From positions 1 through 18,262 of the forward strand of contig RGHK01000008.1 of assembly GCA_010024215.1 (NCBI GenBank): a DNA stretch of 18,262 bases, written 5' to 3'. Source of the stretch: Pseudomonadota bacterium. GTDB taxonomy: Bacteria; Pseudomonadota; Gammaproteobacteria; Magnimaribacterales; D2472. The position numbers and the translations under genes are program-made. The notes under the pieces were generated by a model. That model was not told the DNA's origin and searched no databases. It was given only the letters and a program-made list of their open reading frames with translations. Positions 6,293-14,689 of this stretch are shown here, one piece after another; position 1 is the stretch's first letter, and every line of letters starts with the position of its first letter.

Positions 6293-8276
6293 TAACTAAT
6301 GACTTAGCTAATTCAACTACATTGGAAACCGTAAATCCAAAATGTTCGAGAAGTACACTGGCTGGGGCTGATTCACCAAAAGTTTCAATTCCTAAAACCT
6401 TGTCATTTTTATTTAAAATCTTGTACCAAGAGTTAGGGTGAGACAGCTCAGTAACAAGTGTTGGTATGTCTGGATTTATAACAGAAGCCTGATATTCCTT
6501 ATCTTGTTCTAAAAATTTATCTAAACAGGGCATTGATACTATATTTGATAAAATTCCATGCTCTTCTTTAAGTTTTTCTGCTGCATCTATAGCTAATTGA
6601 ACCTCACTTCCAGAAGCAACAAGATTAATATTAGCATCAGCATTACTATTTAAGAGATAGCCTCCACTTTCTATAGACATTATCTGTTCTTGACTTCTTG
6701 AAATAGCAGTAGTGTTTTGTCTAGTTAAAACTAAACATGTTGGAGAAGTCTCAGAAAGTACTGCATTTTTCCATGCAATAGCTGTTTCAACTAAGTCAGC
6801 TGGCCTCCAATTGTAAAGATTTGGCGTAGATCTTAGGGTTACCAGGTGTTCAACAGGCTGATGTGTGGGACCATCTTCACCTAAGGCAATTGAATCATGG
6901 GTATATACAAAAATATTTGGCAATCCCATTAATGCCGATAATCTAACAGCATTTCTAGCATAATCTGTAAATACTAAGAAAGTTGCTCCGTAAGGTTTGA
7001 CGCCACCATGCAGAACCATGCCATTCATAACAGCAGTCATTCCAAACTCTCTTACTCCATAATTTATATGATTACCCGTTGGATTTTCATTAGAGAAGGT
7101 TGAGCTATGTTTTGAAAAAGTATTATTAGAAGGTGTTAAGTCAGCAGATCCTCCAACAAGCTCAGGCATTTCTTTTACAAAAAAGTCTAAGCACACTTGT
7201 GAGGATTTTCTTGTAGCCATGGCTGAATTTTCAACAACGCAGTTATTTAAAAAGTCATTAAACTTTTCATTAAAATCATCTGGCATAGCTCCCTTCATTC
7301 TTCTTGAAAGCTCTTTATATTTTTCAGGAGAGCTTTCACTGTAAGAATCTAATAATTTATCCCAAGCATTATTTAATTCAGAGCCATTATCTTTGTTGTC
7401 CCAAAAGTCATAGACAGGCTGCGGAATTACAAAAGGATCATAATTCCACCCAAGAGCCTCTCTTGTTTTTTGTATTTCCTCATCACCAAGAGGCGCTCCA
7501 TGAACATCAGAAGTTCCAGATTTATTGGGTGAACCAAAACCAATTGTTGTTTTACAAAAAATCATGGTTGGCTTCTCTGAATCTTCTTTGGCGATTTCTA
7601 TTGCTTTATTAATTTCATCAATATTATGACCATCCACTTCAATAGTTTGCCATCCATAACTTTTAAATCTCATAACAGAATCATCTGTAAACCAGTTATC
7701 TATCTCACCATCGATTGATATGCCATTTTGATCATAAAAACATATTAGTTTTCCAAGATTATGGGTGCCAGCGAATGAACAGGCTTCGTGTGAAACACCC
7801 TCCATAAGACAGCCGTCTCCAAGAAATACATAAGTATAATGATCGATCACCTTATGATCATCTGTGTTAAATTCAGCTGATAATATTTTTTCTGAAATAG
7901 CCATACCAACTGCATTTGCAATTCCTTGACCTAATGGCCCCGTCGTTGTTTCAATTCCATGATCAAGATCAAATTCAGGATGGCCTGGAGTTTTAGATTT
8001 AAGTTTTCTAAAGTCTTTTAAATCGTCTACTGAAAGGTTATAGCCAGTTAAATGAAGCAAGCTATACAAAAGCATCGAGCCATGACCATTTGATAATACA
8101 AACCTATCCCTATTAAACCAGTGAGGGTTAGAAGGATTATGAATTAAATGATTTTTCCATAGTGCAGTTGCTATCTCAGCCATGCCCATTGGCATACCAG
8201 GATGACCAGAATTTGCTTTTTGGACAGCATCAGCAGATAGGAATCTTAAGGCGTTTATAGGTTCAGAATTTCCCAT
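6285..8276 (-). CDS. tkt: Transketolase
   Basis: This is a thiamine-diphosphate enzyme of the pentose phosphate pathway that moves two-carbon ketol units between sugar phosphates. It has 663 residues, as in E. coli TktA. Visible features are ANSGHPGMPMG with H25, NGHGS with H65, GHPE with H99, the ThDP/metal motif GDGCLMEG starting at 153 with YDQNG at 181-185, NYGVREFGM with the catalytic Glu410, and SALMGLPNIFVYTHDSIALG in the pyrimidine domain. The C-terminal domain includes ETFGESAPA. It is the first gene of the minus-strand operon tkt-pgk-fba-dtd-LOG and is divergent from metK. The ATG at 8276 has no good Shine-Dalgarno sequence. Confidence 0.98.
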   Translation of the reverse strand: MGNSEPINALRFLSADAVQKANSGHPGMPMGMAEIATALWKNHLIHNPSNPHWFNRDRFVLSNGHGSMLLYSLLHLTGYNLSVDDLKDFRKLKSKTPGHPEFDLDHGIETTTGPLGQGIANAVGMAISEKILSAEFNTDDHKVIDHYTYVFLGDGCLMEGVSHEACSFAGTHNLGKLICFYDQNGISIDGEIDNWFTDDSVMRFKSYGWQTIEVDGHNIDEINKAIEIAKEDSEKPTMIFCKTTIGFGSPNKSGTSDVHGAPLGDEEIQKTREALGWNYDPFVIPQPVYDFWDNKDNGSELNNAWDKLLDSYSESSPEKYKELSRRMKGAMPDDFNEKFNDFLNNCVVENSAMATRKSSQVCLDFFVKEMPELVGGSADLTPSNNTFSKHSSTFSNENPTGNHINYGVREFGMTAVMNGMVLHGGVKPYGATFLVFTDYARNAVRLSALMGLPNIFVYTHDSIALGEDGPTHQPVEHLVTLRSTPNLYNWRPADLVETAIAWKNAVLSETSPTCLVLTRQNTTAISRSQEQIMSIESGGYLLNSNADANINLVASGSEVQLAIDAAEKLKEEHGILSNIVSMPCLDKFLEQDKEYQASVINPDIPTLVTELSHPNSWYKILNKNDKVLGIETFGESAPASVLLEHFGFTVSNVVELAKSLVNE

Positions 8277-8449
8277 TTTTATTTTTTTAAAGAATTTTGT
8301 AAATAATAATATTTATATCTTTAAATTAATAGGTGCTAAGACTTTTTTTAATATAAAATACACAAAAACTAAATTAATCTTTTTTTGTACATATTTTTTT
8401 TACTTCAAACCTAAGTCATTGAAAAAATTAAAGTAGATTGGAGAGCAAG
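8277..8449. promoter_or_regulatory. Divergent control region between tkt and metK
   Basis: This is the longest non-coding stretch in the window, extremely AT-rich, with T runs at 8343-8349, 8380-8386 and 8394-8401. It must carry the promoters for both directions. On the minus strand a plausible pair is TTAGCA (complement of 8334-8339) and TATAAA (complement of 8312-8317) with a 16-base spacer, giving a short leader for tkt. On the plus strand no convincing promoter pair for metK was found; TATAAA at 8352-8357 is the best -10 candidate. An 8-base direct repeat, AAATTAAT, occurs at 8323-8330 and 8371-8378. No intrinsic terminator and no riboswitch could be supported. Confidence 0.4.
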
Positions 8450-9604
8450 ATGAGTTATATTTTTACATCAGAATCAGTATCAGGAGGCCATCCTGATAAA
8501 GTGTGTGATCAAATTTCAGATGCCATTTTAGATGCCTATTTGGCTGAAGATCCTAATAGCAGGGTTGCGTGTGAAACAATGATTAAAAATAATATGGTTT
8601 ACATTGCTGGTGAAATTACATCATTAGGAAGCCCAAATTTAGAGCCCATAGTTAGGAAAACTATCAATGATATAGGATATAACAAAGATGAATATGGTTT
8701 TAATGGTGATACATGTGAATTTACAAATCTAGTTTTTGAACAATCTCCTGATATTTCACAAGGTGTTACAGAGGGTGAGGGTGAAAACCTTGAGCAAGGT
8801 GCTGGTGATCAGGGTTTAATGTTTGGGTACGCTTGTAAAGAAACCGAATCGCTAATGCCTTTGCCAATTGATTTATCTCATAAGCTTGTAAAAAGACAAG
8901 CCGATGCTATGAAAAGCGGTGAAATCTCTTGGCTAAGACCCGATGCTAAGAGTCAGGTAAGTGTTATATATTCAGATGATGGAAAGACGATCGAAGGATT
9001 ATCAGCTGTTGTTCTCTCAACTCAGCATGATGAAGATGTGACTCAAGATGAGATTAAGTCTGAGGTTATGGATAAAATTATTAAACCTGTTGTACCTGAA
9101 GAATGGTTGCTTGACTCAACAAACATTTTTATTAATCCAACTGGCAAATTTGTTATTGGAGGACCTGTTGGAGACTGTGGCCTAACTGGAAGAAAAATTA
9201 TAGTTGATACATATGGTGGAATGGCTAGACATGGAGGCGGAGCATTCTCTGGTAAAGATCCTTCAAAGGTTGATAGATCTGCCGCTTATGCCGCAAGATA
9301 TGTTGCTAAAAATATTGTTGCTGCAGGGCTAGCGGATTATTGTGAGATTCAAGTTTCATATGCTATTGGTGTTGCAAAACCAACATCTATACATGTAGAA
9401 ACTTTCAACAGTGAAAAAATTTCTAAAGAAGCTATTGTTAAAATAGTTGAGGAAGAGTTCGATTTAAGGCCTAAAAGTCTTATAAATATGCTCGACCTTA
9501 AAAGACCAATATATCTTCCAACAGCAGCATATGGTCACTTTGGAAGGACTGATATTGATCTATCATGGGAAAGAACAGACAAAGCAGCAAGTATTGCTAA
9601 GTAA
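8450..9604 (+). CDS. metK: S-adenosylmethionine synthase
   Basis: MetK makes S-adenosylmethionine from methionine and ATP in the cytoplasm. The start [17 protein letters not shown] holds the GHPDK ATP-site motif (13-17). [12 protein letters not shown] (117-128) is the methionine and flexible-loop signature. The P-loop-like [12 protein letters not shown] (262-273) precedes the invariant [37 protein letters not shown] and TAAYGHFGR are also intact. From this ATG the protein has 384 residues, exactly the E. coli length. GGAG at 8440-8443 gives a good ribosome site with 6 bases of spacing. A TTG in frame 12 bases upstream is not needed. The residue before GHPDK is Gly where most homologues have Glu (SGGHPDK). 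It is followed after 14 bases by ahcY. Confidence 0.98.
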   Translation: MSYIFTSESVSGGHPDKVCDQISDAILDAYLAEDPNSRVACETMIKNNMVYIAGEITSLGSPNLEPIVRKTINDIGYNKDEYGFNGDTCEFTNLVFEQSPDISQGVTEGEGENLEQGAGDQGLMFGYACKETESLMPLPIDLSHKLVKRQADAMKSGEISWLRPDAKSQVSVIYSDDGKTIEGLSAVVLSTQHDEDVTQDEIKSEVMDKIIKPVVPEEWLLDSTNIFINPTGKFVIGGPVGDCGLTGRKIIVDTYGGMARHGGGAFSGKDPSKVDRSAAYAARYVAKNIVAAGLADYCEIQVSYAIGVAKPTSIHVETFNSEKISKEAIVKIVEEEFDLRPKSLINMLDLKRPIYLPTAAYGHFGRTDIDLSWERTDKAASIAK

Positions 9605-9618
9605 AAAGGATAAATAAA

Positions 9619-11013
9619 ATGGAAAATGACTATAAAGTAGCTGATATAAATCTTGCAGAGTTTGGTAGAAGAGAAATTTCTCTTGCTGAAAATGAAATGC
9701 CTGCCTTAATGGCTTTAAGAGATAAATATAGAGATGAACAACCGCTTGCAGGTGCAAAAATTATGGGTTGTATTCACATGACAATTCAAACTGCTGTTTT
9801 AATGGAAACGTTAGTAGACTTAGGGGCTGAATTGAGATGGTCTTCTTGTAATATATTCTCTACTCAGGATCATGCAGCTGCAGCGATGGCAGCAAGAGGT
9901 ATACCTACATTTGCCTGGAAAGGCGAAACTGAAGAAGAATATGAGTGGTGCATCGAGCAAACAATCTGTAAAGATGGTAAGCCTTGGGACGCAAATATGA
10001 TACTTGATGATGGTAGTGATCTTACCTCAATGGTGCATGAAAAGTTTCCAGATATGCTAGAAAATATTCATGGGGTTTCTGAAGAAACAACCACCGGGGT
10101 TCATAGATTAAAGGAAATGCTGGAGAAAGGTGAACTTAAAATTCCAGCTATTAATGTTAATGACTCCGTAACAAAAGCTAAAAATGACAACAAGTACGGA
10201 TGCCGACACAGTCTTAATGATGCAATTAAGAGAGGAACAGATATGCTGCTATCAGGTAAAAAAGGGCTTGTAATAGGTTATGGAGATGTTGGTAAAGGAT
10301 CTGCGGCCAGCCTTGCTCAAGAGGGCATGATAGTAAGTGTTGTTGAATCTGATCCAATATGTGCTATGCAGGCATGTATGGATGGCTTTTCAGTGGTGTC
10401 ATGTTACAAAGATGGCGTTGTGACAAGGAATTCAGCCGATATTAACACTCAGGTTATGGGTGATATTGATCTGGTTGTTACTACAACTGGTAATGTAAAC
10501 GTATGTGACTCAGCAATGTTAACAACATTAAAAAATACTGCAGTGGTGTGTAATATTGGTCATTTTGATAATGAAATAGATACAGCATTCCTAAGAAAAG
10601 AATTCTATTGGGATGAGATTAAGCCACAGGTGCATAGAATATTTAGAGACACAAAACCCGATGGAACTCCAGATCTTTCAAGTAAAAACTATATTATTCT
10701 TCTTGCTGAAGGTCGATTAGTTAATCTTGGAAATGCAACTGGACATCCTAGCAGAATAATGGATGGATCTTTTGCAAATCAGGTTTTAGCTCAAATCCAT
10801 CTTTTCAAGCAAGGCTTTGCAAATATTAATGACGAGGACAGAAAAGCAGAAATGATTACTGTTGAAGTTTTGCCTAAAAAACTTGATGAGGAAGTTGCTG
10901 CATTAATGGTTGCTGGTTTTGGAGGAGTTGTTACTAAGCTTACAAAAGACCAAGCAGATTATATAAATGTTCCCCAAGACGGACCTTTTAAAGAAGAAAG
11001 CTACAAATATTAG
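9619..11013 (+). CDS. ahcY: Adenosylhomocysteinase (S-adenosylhomocysteine hydrolase)
   Basis: AhcY splits S-adenosylhomocysteine into adenosine and homocysteine, removing the product inhibitor of methyltransferases and recycling methionine for MetK next door. Motifs: [16 protein letters not shown] (50-65), [16 protein letters not shown] (74-89), D131, EETTTG (155-160), the substrate residues K186 and D190 in DSVTKAKND, the NAD Rossmann loop GYGDVGKG (220-227), and the C-terminal tail ending SYKY, which contributes a Lys and Tyr to the neighbouring subunit's NAD site. The 464 residues fall in the range of proteobacterial enzymes. AAGGA at 9606-9610 is a good ribosome site 8 bases from the ATG. 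MetK and AhcY together form the core of the activated methyl cycle. Confidence 0.98.
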   Translation: MENDYKVADINLAEFGRREISLAENEMPALMALRDKYRDEQPLAGAKIMGCIHMTIQTAVLMETLVDLGAELRWSSCNIFSTQDHAAAAMAARGIPTFAWKGETEEEYEWCIEQTICKDGKPWDANMILDDGSDLTSMVHEKFPDMLENIHGVSEETTTGVHRLKEMLEKGELKIPAINVNDSVTKAKNDNKYGCRHSLNDAIKRGTDMLLSGKKGLVIGYGDVGKGSAASLAQEGMIVSVVESDPICAMQACMDGFSVVSCYKDGVVTRNSADINTQVMGDIDLVVTTTGNVNVCDSAMLTTLKNTAVVCNIGHFDNEIDTAFLRKEFYWDEIKPQVHRIFRDTKPDGTPDLSSKNYIILLAEGRLVNLGNATGHPSRIMDGSFANQVLAQIHLFKQGFANINDEDRKAEMITVEVLPKKLDEEVAALMVAGFGGVVTKLTKDQADYINVPQDGPFKEESYKY

Positions 11014-11022
11014 GTTAATACT

Positions 11023-11057
11023 GTGCAATTATGGGCATAATTGCCCATAATACGCAC
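11023..11057 (+). promoter_or_regulatory. Strong inverted repeat (hairpin) between ahcY and lptM
   Basis: ATTATGGGCA at 11028-11037 and TGCCCATAAT at 11042-11051 form a perfect 10-base-pair stem with a 4-base TAAT loop. GTGC (11023-11026) and GCAC (11054-11057) extend it after a small A/AC bulge. The foot of the stem ends one base before the lptM ATG at 11059. No T run follows, so it is not a typical intrinsic terminator. It could protect the 3' end of metK-ahcY mRNA, attenuate the downstream operon, or be a protein-binding palindrome. CATAAT at 11046-11051 is placed like a -10 element that would start transcription very near the lptM ATG, but its -35 partner is poor. Confidence 0.7.
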
Positions 11058-11058
11058 T

Positions 11059-11169
11059 ATGAATTTAATCAAAATAATATTATGCCTCCTATTACTAACA
11101 TCTGTTGGAGGATGTGGAGTAAAAGGTCCTTTGATTAACTCAAATAATTTTCACACTTTCGATGAATAA
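11059..11169 (+). CDS. lptM: Small LptM (YifL)-type outer-membrane lipoprotein
   Basis: This 36-residue gene lies between ahcY and lysA. It encodes a lipoprotein signal peptide (MNLIKIILCLLLLTSVGG) with a lipobox ending at Cys19, followed at once by CGVKGPL. This is the conserved N-terminus of mature LptM/YifL (CGLKGPL in E. coli). LptM is known to bind the LptDE lipopolysaccharide translocon and to help LptD oxidise to its native disulfide pattern. In E. coli yifL lies immediately upstream of dapF, and an LptM-type gene beside lysA-dapF is common in proteobacteria, so the position agrees. The mature part is only about 18 residues, far shorter than in E. coli, and is little more than the conserved motif. 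It overlaps lysA by 8 bases (ATGAATAA). Confidence 0.88.
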   Translation: MNLIKIILCLLLLTSVGGCGVKGPLINSNNFHTFDE

Positions 11170-12400
11170 TTTTGAATATATCTCAGGTAGTCTTTTCTGC
11201 GAGGATGTAGATTTATTAGCTGTTGCAAATGAGTATGGCACTCCCGCATATGTTTACTCAAAAGATGCGATTATTAAAAATGCAAAATCCTATGTCGATT
11301 CTTTTACAAACTCAACAAGCCTTGCATGTTTTGCAGTCAAATCTCTTAGCAACCTGTCTATATTAAAAATTATCAACGATTCTGGCTGTGGCTTTGATAT
11401 TGTCTCGGGCGGCGAGCTTCAAAGAGTTCTTTCTGTTGGTGCTGATCCACAAAAGATCATATTTTCAGGGGTTGGAAAATCAAAAGAAGAAATAAAAGAA
11501 GCTATAAAAAATAAGATATTGTCATTTAACGTAGAGTCTGTTTCTGAGTTATATAAAATTGAAAATATTGCTAAAGAACTTGATGCTATAGCATCTATTT
11601 CGATTAGAATTAACCCCGACATTGATTCTGGTGGTCATGACTATATTACAACTGGAAGAAAAGGAGATAAATTTGGCATCTCATCAACAGAGGACATTCT
11701 AAGCCTATGCAAGCATGCATCTTCTTCATCGAACCTTAAACTTGTTGGCCTTGCTTGTCATATTGGTTCTCAAATCATGAGTCTTGATGGATATGAAAAA
11801 TCTGCAAATAAAGTCTTTGAGCTAGCCGACAAACTATTGGAATTAGGAATTTCTCTAGAGTTCCTAGATATGGGTGGTGGATTAGGCGTTTCATATGAGG
11901 ATGAGAATCCCCCATCTCCAAAAGAGTTGATTGCATTGCTAGAAAATAAATTTCTTGAAAGAAATGAGAGATTAATACTAGAGCCTGGCAGAAGTATTTC
12001 AGCAAATACAGGAGTCCTTCTTACTAAAGTTGAATTTATAAAAGAAAATTTTTTAATAGTTGATGCTGCGATGAATGATCTTTTAAGACCTGCTTTGTAT
12101 AAGGCTGTCCACACTATTTCTAATTTAAAAGGCGATCAAAAGAATTTAAAGAGATGGAATGTCGTTGGGCCTGTATGCGAATCTTCAGATTTTCTTGGTA
12201 AAAATGTGGAGTTAGAAGCTGTTGAAGGAGATATTTTGGCCATAAGAAATGTTGGAGCTTATGGATTTGTTATGGCATCGAACTACAACTCAAGACTAAG
12301 ACCGTGTGAAATACTAATAGATGGTGATAAAACAAAAATTGTGAGAAAAAGAGAATCTATGGATGATTTGCTGGCATTAGAAAGGTTTACAGATGATTAA
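11162..12400 (+). CDS. lysA: Diaminopimelate decarboxylase
   Basis: LysA decarboxylates meso-diaminopimelate to L-lysine, the last step of lysine synthesis. It is a fold-type III PLP enzyme of 412 residues. The PLP lysine is K60 in CFAVKSLSN (most homologues have YAVKAN). Further motifs are HIGSQI with H200, the phosphate-binding MGGGLGVSY (237-245), LEPGRSI (273-279), the second-subunit catalytic Cys339 in CESSDFLG, and GAYG with Y367. The ATG at 11162 lies inside the end of lptM and the stop overlaps dapF by 8 bases, so three consecutive genes are coupled. LysA consumes the product of DapF, encoded next. Confidence 0.97.
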   Translation: MNNFEYISGSLFCEDVDLLAVANEYGTPAYVYSKDAIIKNAKSYVDSFTNSTSLACFAVKSLSNLSILKIINDSGCGFDIVSGGELQRVLSVGADPQKIIFSGVGKSKEEIKEAIKNKILSFNVESVSELYKIENIAKELDAIASISIRINPDIDSGGHDYITTGRKGDKFGISSTEDILSLCKHASSSSNLKLVGLACHIGSQIMSLDGYEKSANKVFELADKLLELGISLEFLDMGGGLGVSYEDENPPSPKELIALLENKFLERNERLILEPGRSISANTGVLLTKVEFIKENFLIVDAAMNDLLRPALYKAVHTISNLKGDQKNLKRWNVVGPVCESSDFLGKNVELEAVEGDILAIRNVGAYGFVMASNYNSRLRPCEILIDGDKTKIVRKRESMDDLLALERFTDD

Positions 12401-13166
12401 TTTTGATAAAATGCATGGTAATGGAAACGACTTTGTTGTTTACAATATAATTGAGTCCAATAAAAAATTATCTAAATCAAAAATTCAAAAACTATCCAAT
12501 AGAAATTCTGGGATTGGTTTTGATCAAGCTATTCAAATAGGTTTACCTAAAAAAGATAATATAGATTTTTCAATACGTTTTTTTAATGCTGATGGTGGTG
12601 AGGCAAGCATGTGCCTCAACGGCATAAGATGTGCTGCCTCATATGTTTGGCAAAATAATTTTGCTCCAAAAAAATCTATAATCTTTAAAACAAAAAATAG
12701 AGAAGTTACATGTCAGCCATTAAAAAATATGGTCAAAGTTACAAGCAAGATGTCATCTTTTATTAATGATGAGGCCCTTAGAAAAAAACTGTCAAAAACC
12801 ATTAACTCTAAATTTGACCTAGTTGATTCTGGAAATATGCATTTATGTATCAAAAAATCATCTATTCAAAAGGAGGATTTAAATGCCGTATATAAAAACC
12901 TAGCAAAACATATCAAACCACTAGGCTATAACCTGTCCCTGTATAAAATTTCTGGTCAAAATATAAATATAAGAACCTATGAAAATGGAGTTGGAGAAAC
13001 ATTGTCATGTGGCTCAGCTGCACTTGCTGTTGCTTCAATTTGTATAAAAGATAAATGTAAAATCTCTTCACCGGGTGGTGAAATAAGTTTTCTGAAAAAA
13101 AATAATGATATTATAGAAATGTTAGGGCCAACTGAATATGTATACTCTGGACAAATAAATGGGTGA
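12393..13166 (+). CDS. dapF: Diaminopimelate epimerase with altered active-site motifs
   Basis: DapF interconverts LL- and meso-diaminopimelate, the precursor of both peptidoglycan and lysine. The 257-residue protein starts with FDKMHGNGNDF (4-14) and has GIGFDQ (40-45). Both catalytic cysteines are present: C74 in MCLNGIRC and C206 in ENGVGETLSCGSAA. Two normally near-invariant motifs differ. CGNGxR reads CLNGIR, with Leu in place of Gly next to the catalytic Cys, and GNPH reads GNMH, with Met in place of Pro. The overall fold pattern (PGGE near 227-230, LGPTEYVYSG at the end) is intact. The gene looks functional but fast-evolving. It overlaps lysA and the DUF484 gene by 8 bases on each side. 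Confidence 0.95.
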   Translation: MINFDKMHGNGNDFVVYNIIESNKKLSKSKIQKLSNRNSGIGFDQAIQIGLPKKDNIDFSIRFFNADGGEASMCLNGIRCAASYVWQNNFAPKKSIIFKTKNREVTCQPLKNMVKVTSKMSSFINDEALRKKLSKTINSKFDLVDSGNMHLCIKKSSIQKEDLNAVYKNLAKHIKPLGYNLSLYKISGQNINIRTYENGVGETLSCGSAALAVASICIKDKCKISSPGGEISFLKKNNDIIEMLGPTEYVYSGQING

Positions 13167-13797
13167 AAAGTTAAATCCAAAAGATGTAGAGCTATTCTTA
13201 TTAGATAATCTAGACTTTTTTGAATCTAGAGAGTCTCTGCTCAGTGAAATGCAATTCAAGCACTCATCAGGCTCAGCGTCTTCTCTCTTAGAAAGGCAAA
13301 TTAACAAACTCAGAGAGGAACAAAAAGATTTGATGAATCTACTATCGTCTTTTGTTGAAACAGCTCAATTAAATGAAGATCTATTCAAAAAATCAAAAGA
13401 ACTTACTCTGGCTGTTCTTGAATCTTCAAATAAAGAAGAGGTAATAAATAAAGTCCAAAGTGATTTTAAAGAGAGTTTTAATGTAAATAATTGCAAACTA
13501 GATTTCTATGCCAATGCTGAAATAGAAGATCTTGAAAGCAAAACCGGAATATCTTTTCATAAAGGAGCTATACACTGCGGATCTTTTTCAAAAGAAAAAA
13601 TGGAGCTCCTATTTCAGGATAATAAAATAGAATCAATGGCATTGGCTGTCTTGGTTAACAATAAAGAAATTGGCTTACTTAAGCTAGGAAGCTATGAAAG
13701 AACAAGATACCTTGGAGATGAGGATACTACTTTTATAGAATATATTAGAGATATTTTAGAAAAAAAATTTGCTTCATTAGATAGCTTGAATGTCTGA
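13159..13797 (+). CDS. DUF484 family protein (GAF-like)
   Basis: DUF484 proteins lie between dapF and xerC in gammaproteobacteria; their function is not established. The 212 residues show the family layout: an N-terminal part [19 protein letters not shown] (10-28), the signature [17 protein letters not shown] (37-53), then a coiled-coil linker to about residue 100, and a GAF-like alpha/beta domain with [17 protein letters not shown] near 160-176. Gly and Leu positions in [17 protein letters not shown] fit a GAF ligand pocket, but no catalytic residue can be named. The start ATG at 13159 overlaps the dapF stop by 8 bases, and the stop overlaps xerC by 8. Coupling with dapF and xerC suggests coordinated synthesis, not necessarily a shared pathway. 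Confidence 0.88.
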   Translation: MGEKLNPKDVELFLLDNLDFFESRESLLSEMQFKHSSGSASSLLERQINKLREEQKDLMNLLSSFVETAQLNEDLFKKSKELTLAVLESSNKEEVINKVQSDFKESFNVNNCKLDFYANAEIEDLESKTGISFHKGAIHCGSFSKEKMELLFQDNKIESMALAVLVNNKEIGLLKLGSYERTRYLGDEDTTFIEYIRDILEKKFASLDSLNV

Positions 13798-14689
13798 AGA
13801 GTATTTCGTCAATAATGATATTAAGTTATATATAAATTACATTTCTGATGTGAAAAACCTTTCACAAAACACCAGTAGCTCATATGCAAGAGACCTTTAC
13901 AAGTTATCAAAATATTTAAAATCTACAAACATTAATCATTACAATCAAATCGATGATGGAACTTGTTCAGCCTGGCTTGGGAGTTTATATGCTTTAGAAC
14001 AAAATCCTAGAAGTATTCAAAGGCATTTATCATCAGCAAAAGGTTTTTTTAAATTCTTGAAAAAAAATCTATTGATTGAGTCATCTCCTTTTGAGCTTGT
14101 TACTGCTCCTAAGGCAGCAAATTATCTTCCAGAAGTATTGTCACCTGAAGACGTAAGTCAACTGCTTAATTTCAAGCCATCTGACTCTCTTGAAATCAGA
14201 GATCTTGCGATCATTGAATTAATGTATTCTTCTGGATTAAGGGTTTCTGAGGCTGCAAATGTAAATCTAGATGATTTTGAAGAAGAAAAATCTTTTCTTA
14301 GGGTTTTCGGCAAGGGCTCAAAAACTCGGCTAGTACCAATTGGGAGGTATGCAAAAGACGCTATTGAAAACTGGATTATAGAAAGAGCTAAATTCTCAAA
14401 TGAGTCGAATGCTTTATTTATAAATCTTAAGGGCACCAGGCTCACAGTAAGAAGTATACAGCTCAGACTAAAGCGAATGGCAACAAAACAAGGCCTTCCA
14501 CCTGTTCATCCACATATGTTAAGACACAGCTTTGCTACTCATATGCTTGAATCAAGTGGGGACTTAAGAACTATTCAAGAGTTGCTTGGTCATAGCTCTT
14601 TATCAACAACACAAATATATACAAAATTAGATTATCAACATTTAGTAAAAATCTATGACGAATCTCATCCAAGAGCAAAAAATGATTAA
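13790..14689 (+). CDS. xerC: Tyrosine recombinase XerC
   Basis: XerC acts with XerD at the dif site to resolve chromosome dimers before division. The N-terminal SAM-like DNA-binding domain covers about residues 10-95. The catalytic domain shows the complete set: R151 in [10 protein letters not shown]175 in GKGSKTR, H242-x-x-R245 in [15 protein letters not shown]268 in [14 protein letters not shown], and the nucleophile Y277. The 299 residues match E. coli XerC (298). Its place after the DUF484 gene and before the YigB-like gene is the standard dapF-DUF484-xerC-yigB order, which supports XerC over XerD and over a mobile integrase. It overlaps both neighbours by 8 bases. Confidence 0.95.
   Translation: MSEEYFVNNDIKLYINYISDVKNLSQNTSSSYARDLYKLSKYLKSTNINHYNQIDDGTCSAWLGSLYALEQNPRSIQRHLSSAKGFFKFLKKNLLIESSPFELVTAPKAANYLPEVLSPEDVSQLLNFKPSDSLEIRDLAIIELMYSSGLRVSEAANVNLDDFEEEKSFLRVFGKGSKTRLVPIGRYAKDAIENWIIERAKFSNESNALFINLKGTRLTVRSIQLRLKRMATKQGLPPVHPHMLRHSFATHMLESSGDLRTIQELLGHSSLSTTQIYTKLDYQHLVKIYDESHPRAKND

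Noticed and set aside
7304..7612. 102-codon open frame on the plus strand inside tkt
   Set aside because: It lies wholly opposite a well-matched transketolase region, has no recognisable domain, and its composition is explained by the antisense of AT-rich coding sequence.
8400..8449. Possible SAM-responsive riboswitch just upstream of metK (weak UACUU/AAGUA pairing at 8401-8405 and 8431-8435 near the ribosome site)
   Set aside because: The pairing is only 5 base pairs with a long loop, and I could not match the conserved core of SAM-II, SAM-V or SAM/SAH classes. A covariance-model search (for example the Rfam SAM families) would decide; a significant hit would reverse this.
8438..8449. TTG start four codons upstream of the chosen metK ATG
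   Set aside because: It would overlap the GGAG ribosome site, and the ATG at 8450 gives exactly the 384 residues of E. coli MetK.
11023..11057. Intrinsic terminator of metK-ahcY
   Set aside because: The stem is strong but is followed by ACGCACTATG with no T run on either strand, so the standard terminator pattern is not met. It is listed as a regulatory inverted repeat instead.
14655..14681. Upstream ATG for the YigB-like gene
   Set aside because: It adds nine residues without family similarity and a 35-base overlap, whereas the ATG at 14682 gives the 8-base overlap seen at the four preceding junctions of this operon.
13790..14689. Tyrosine recombinase as a sign of an integrated mobile element
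   Set aside because: Its length, complete active site and dapF-DUF484-xerC-yigB context identify the housekeeping XerC. No att repeats, tRNA or phage genes are nearby.
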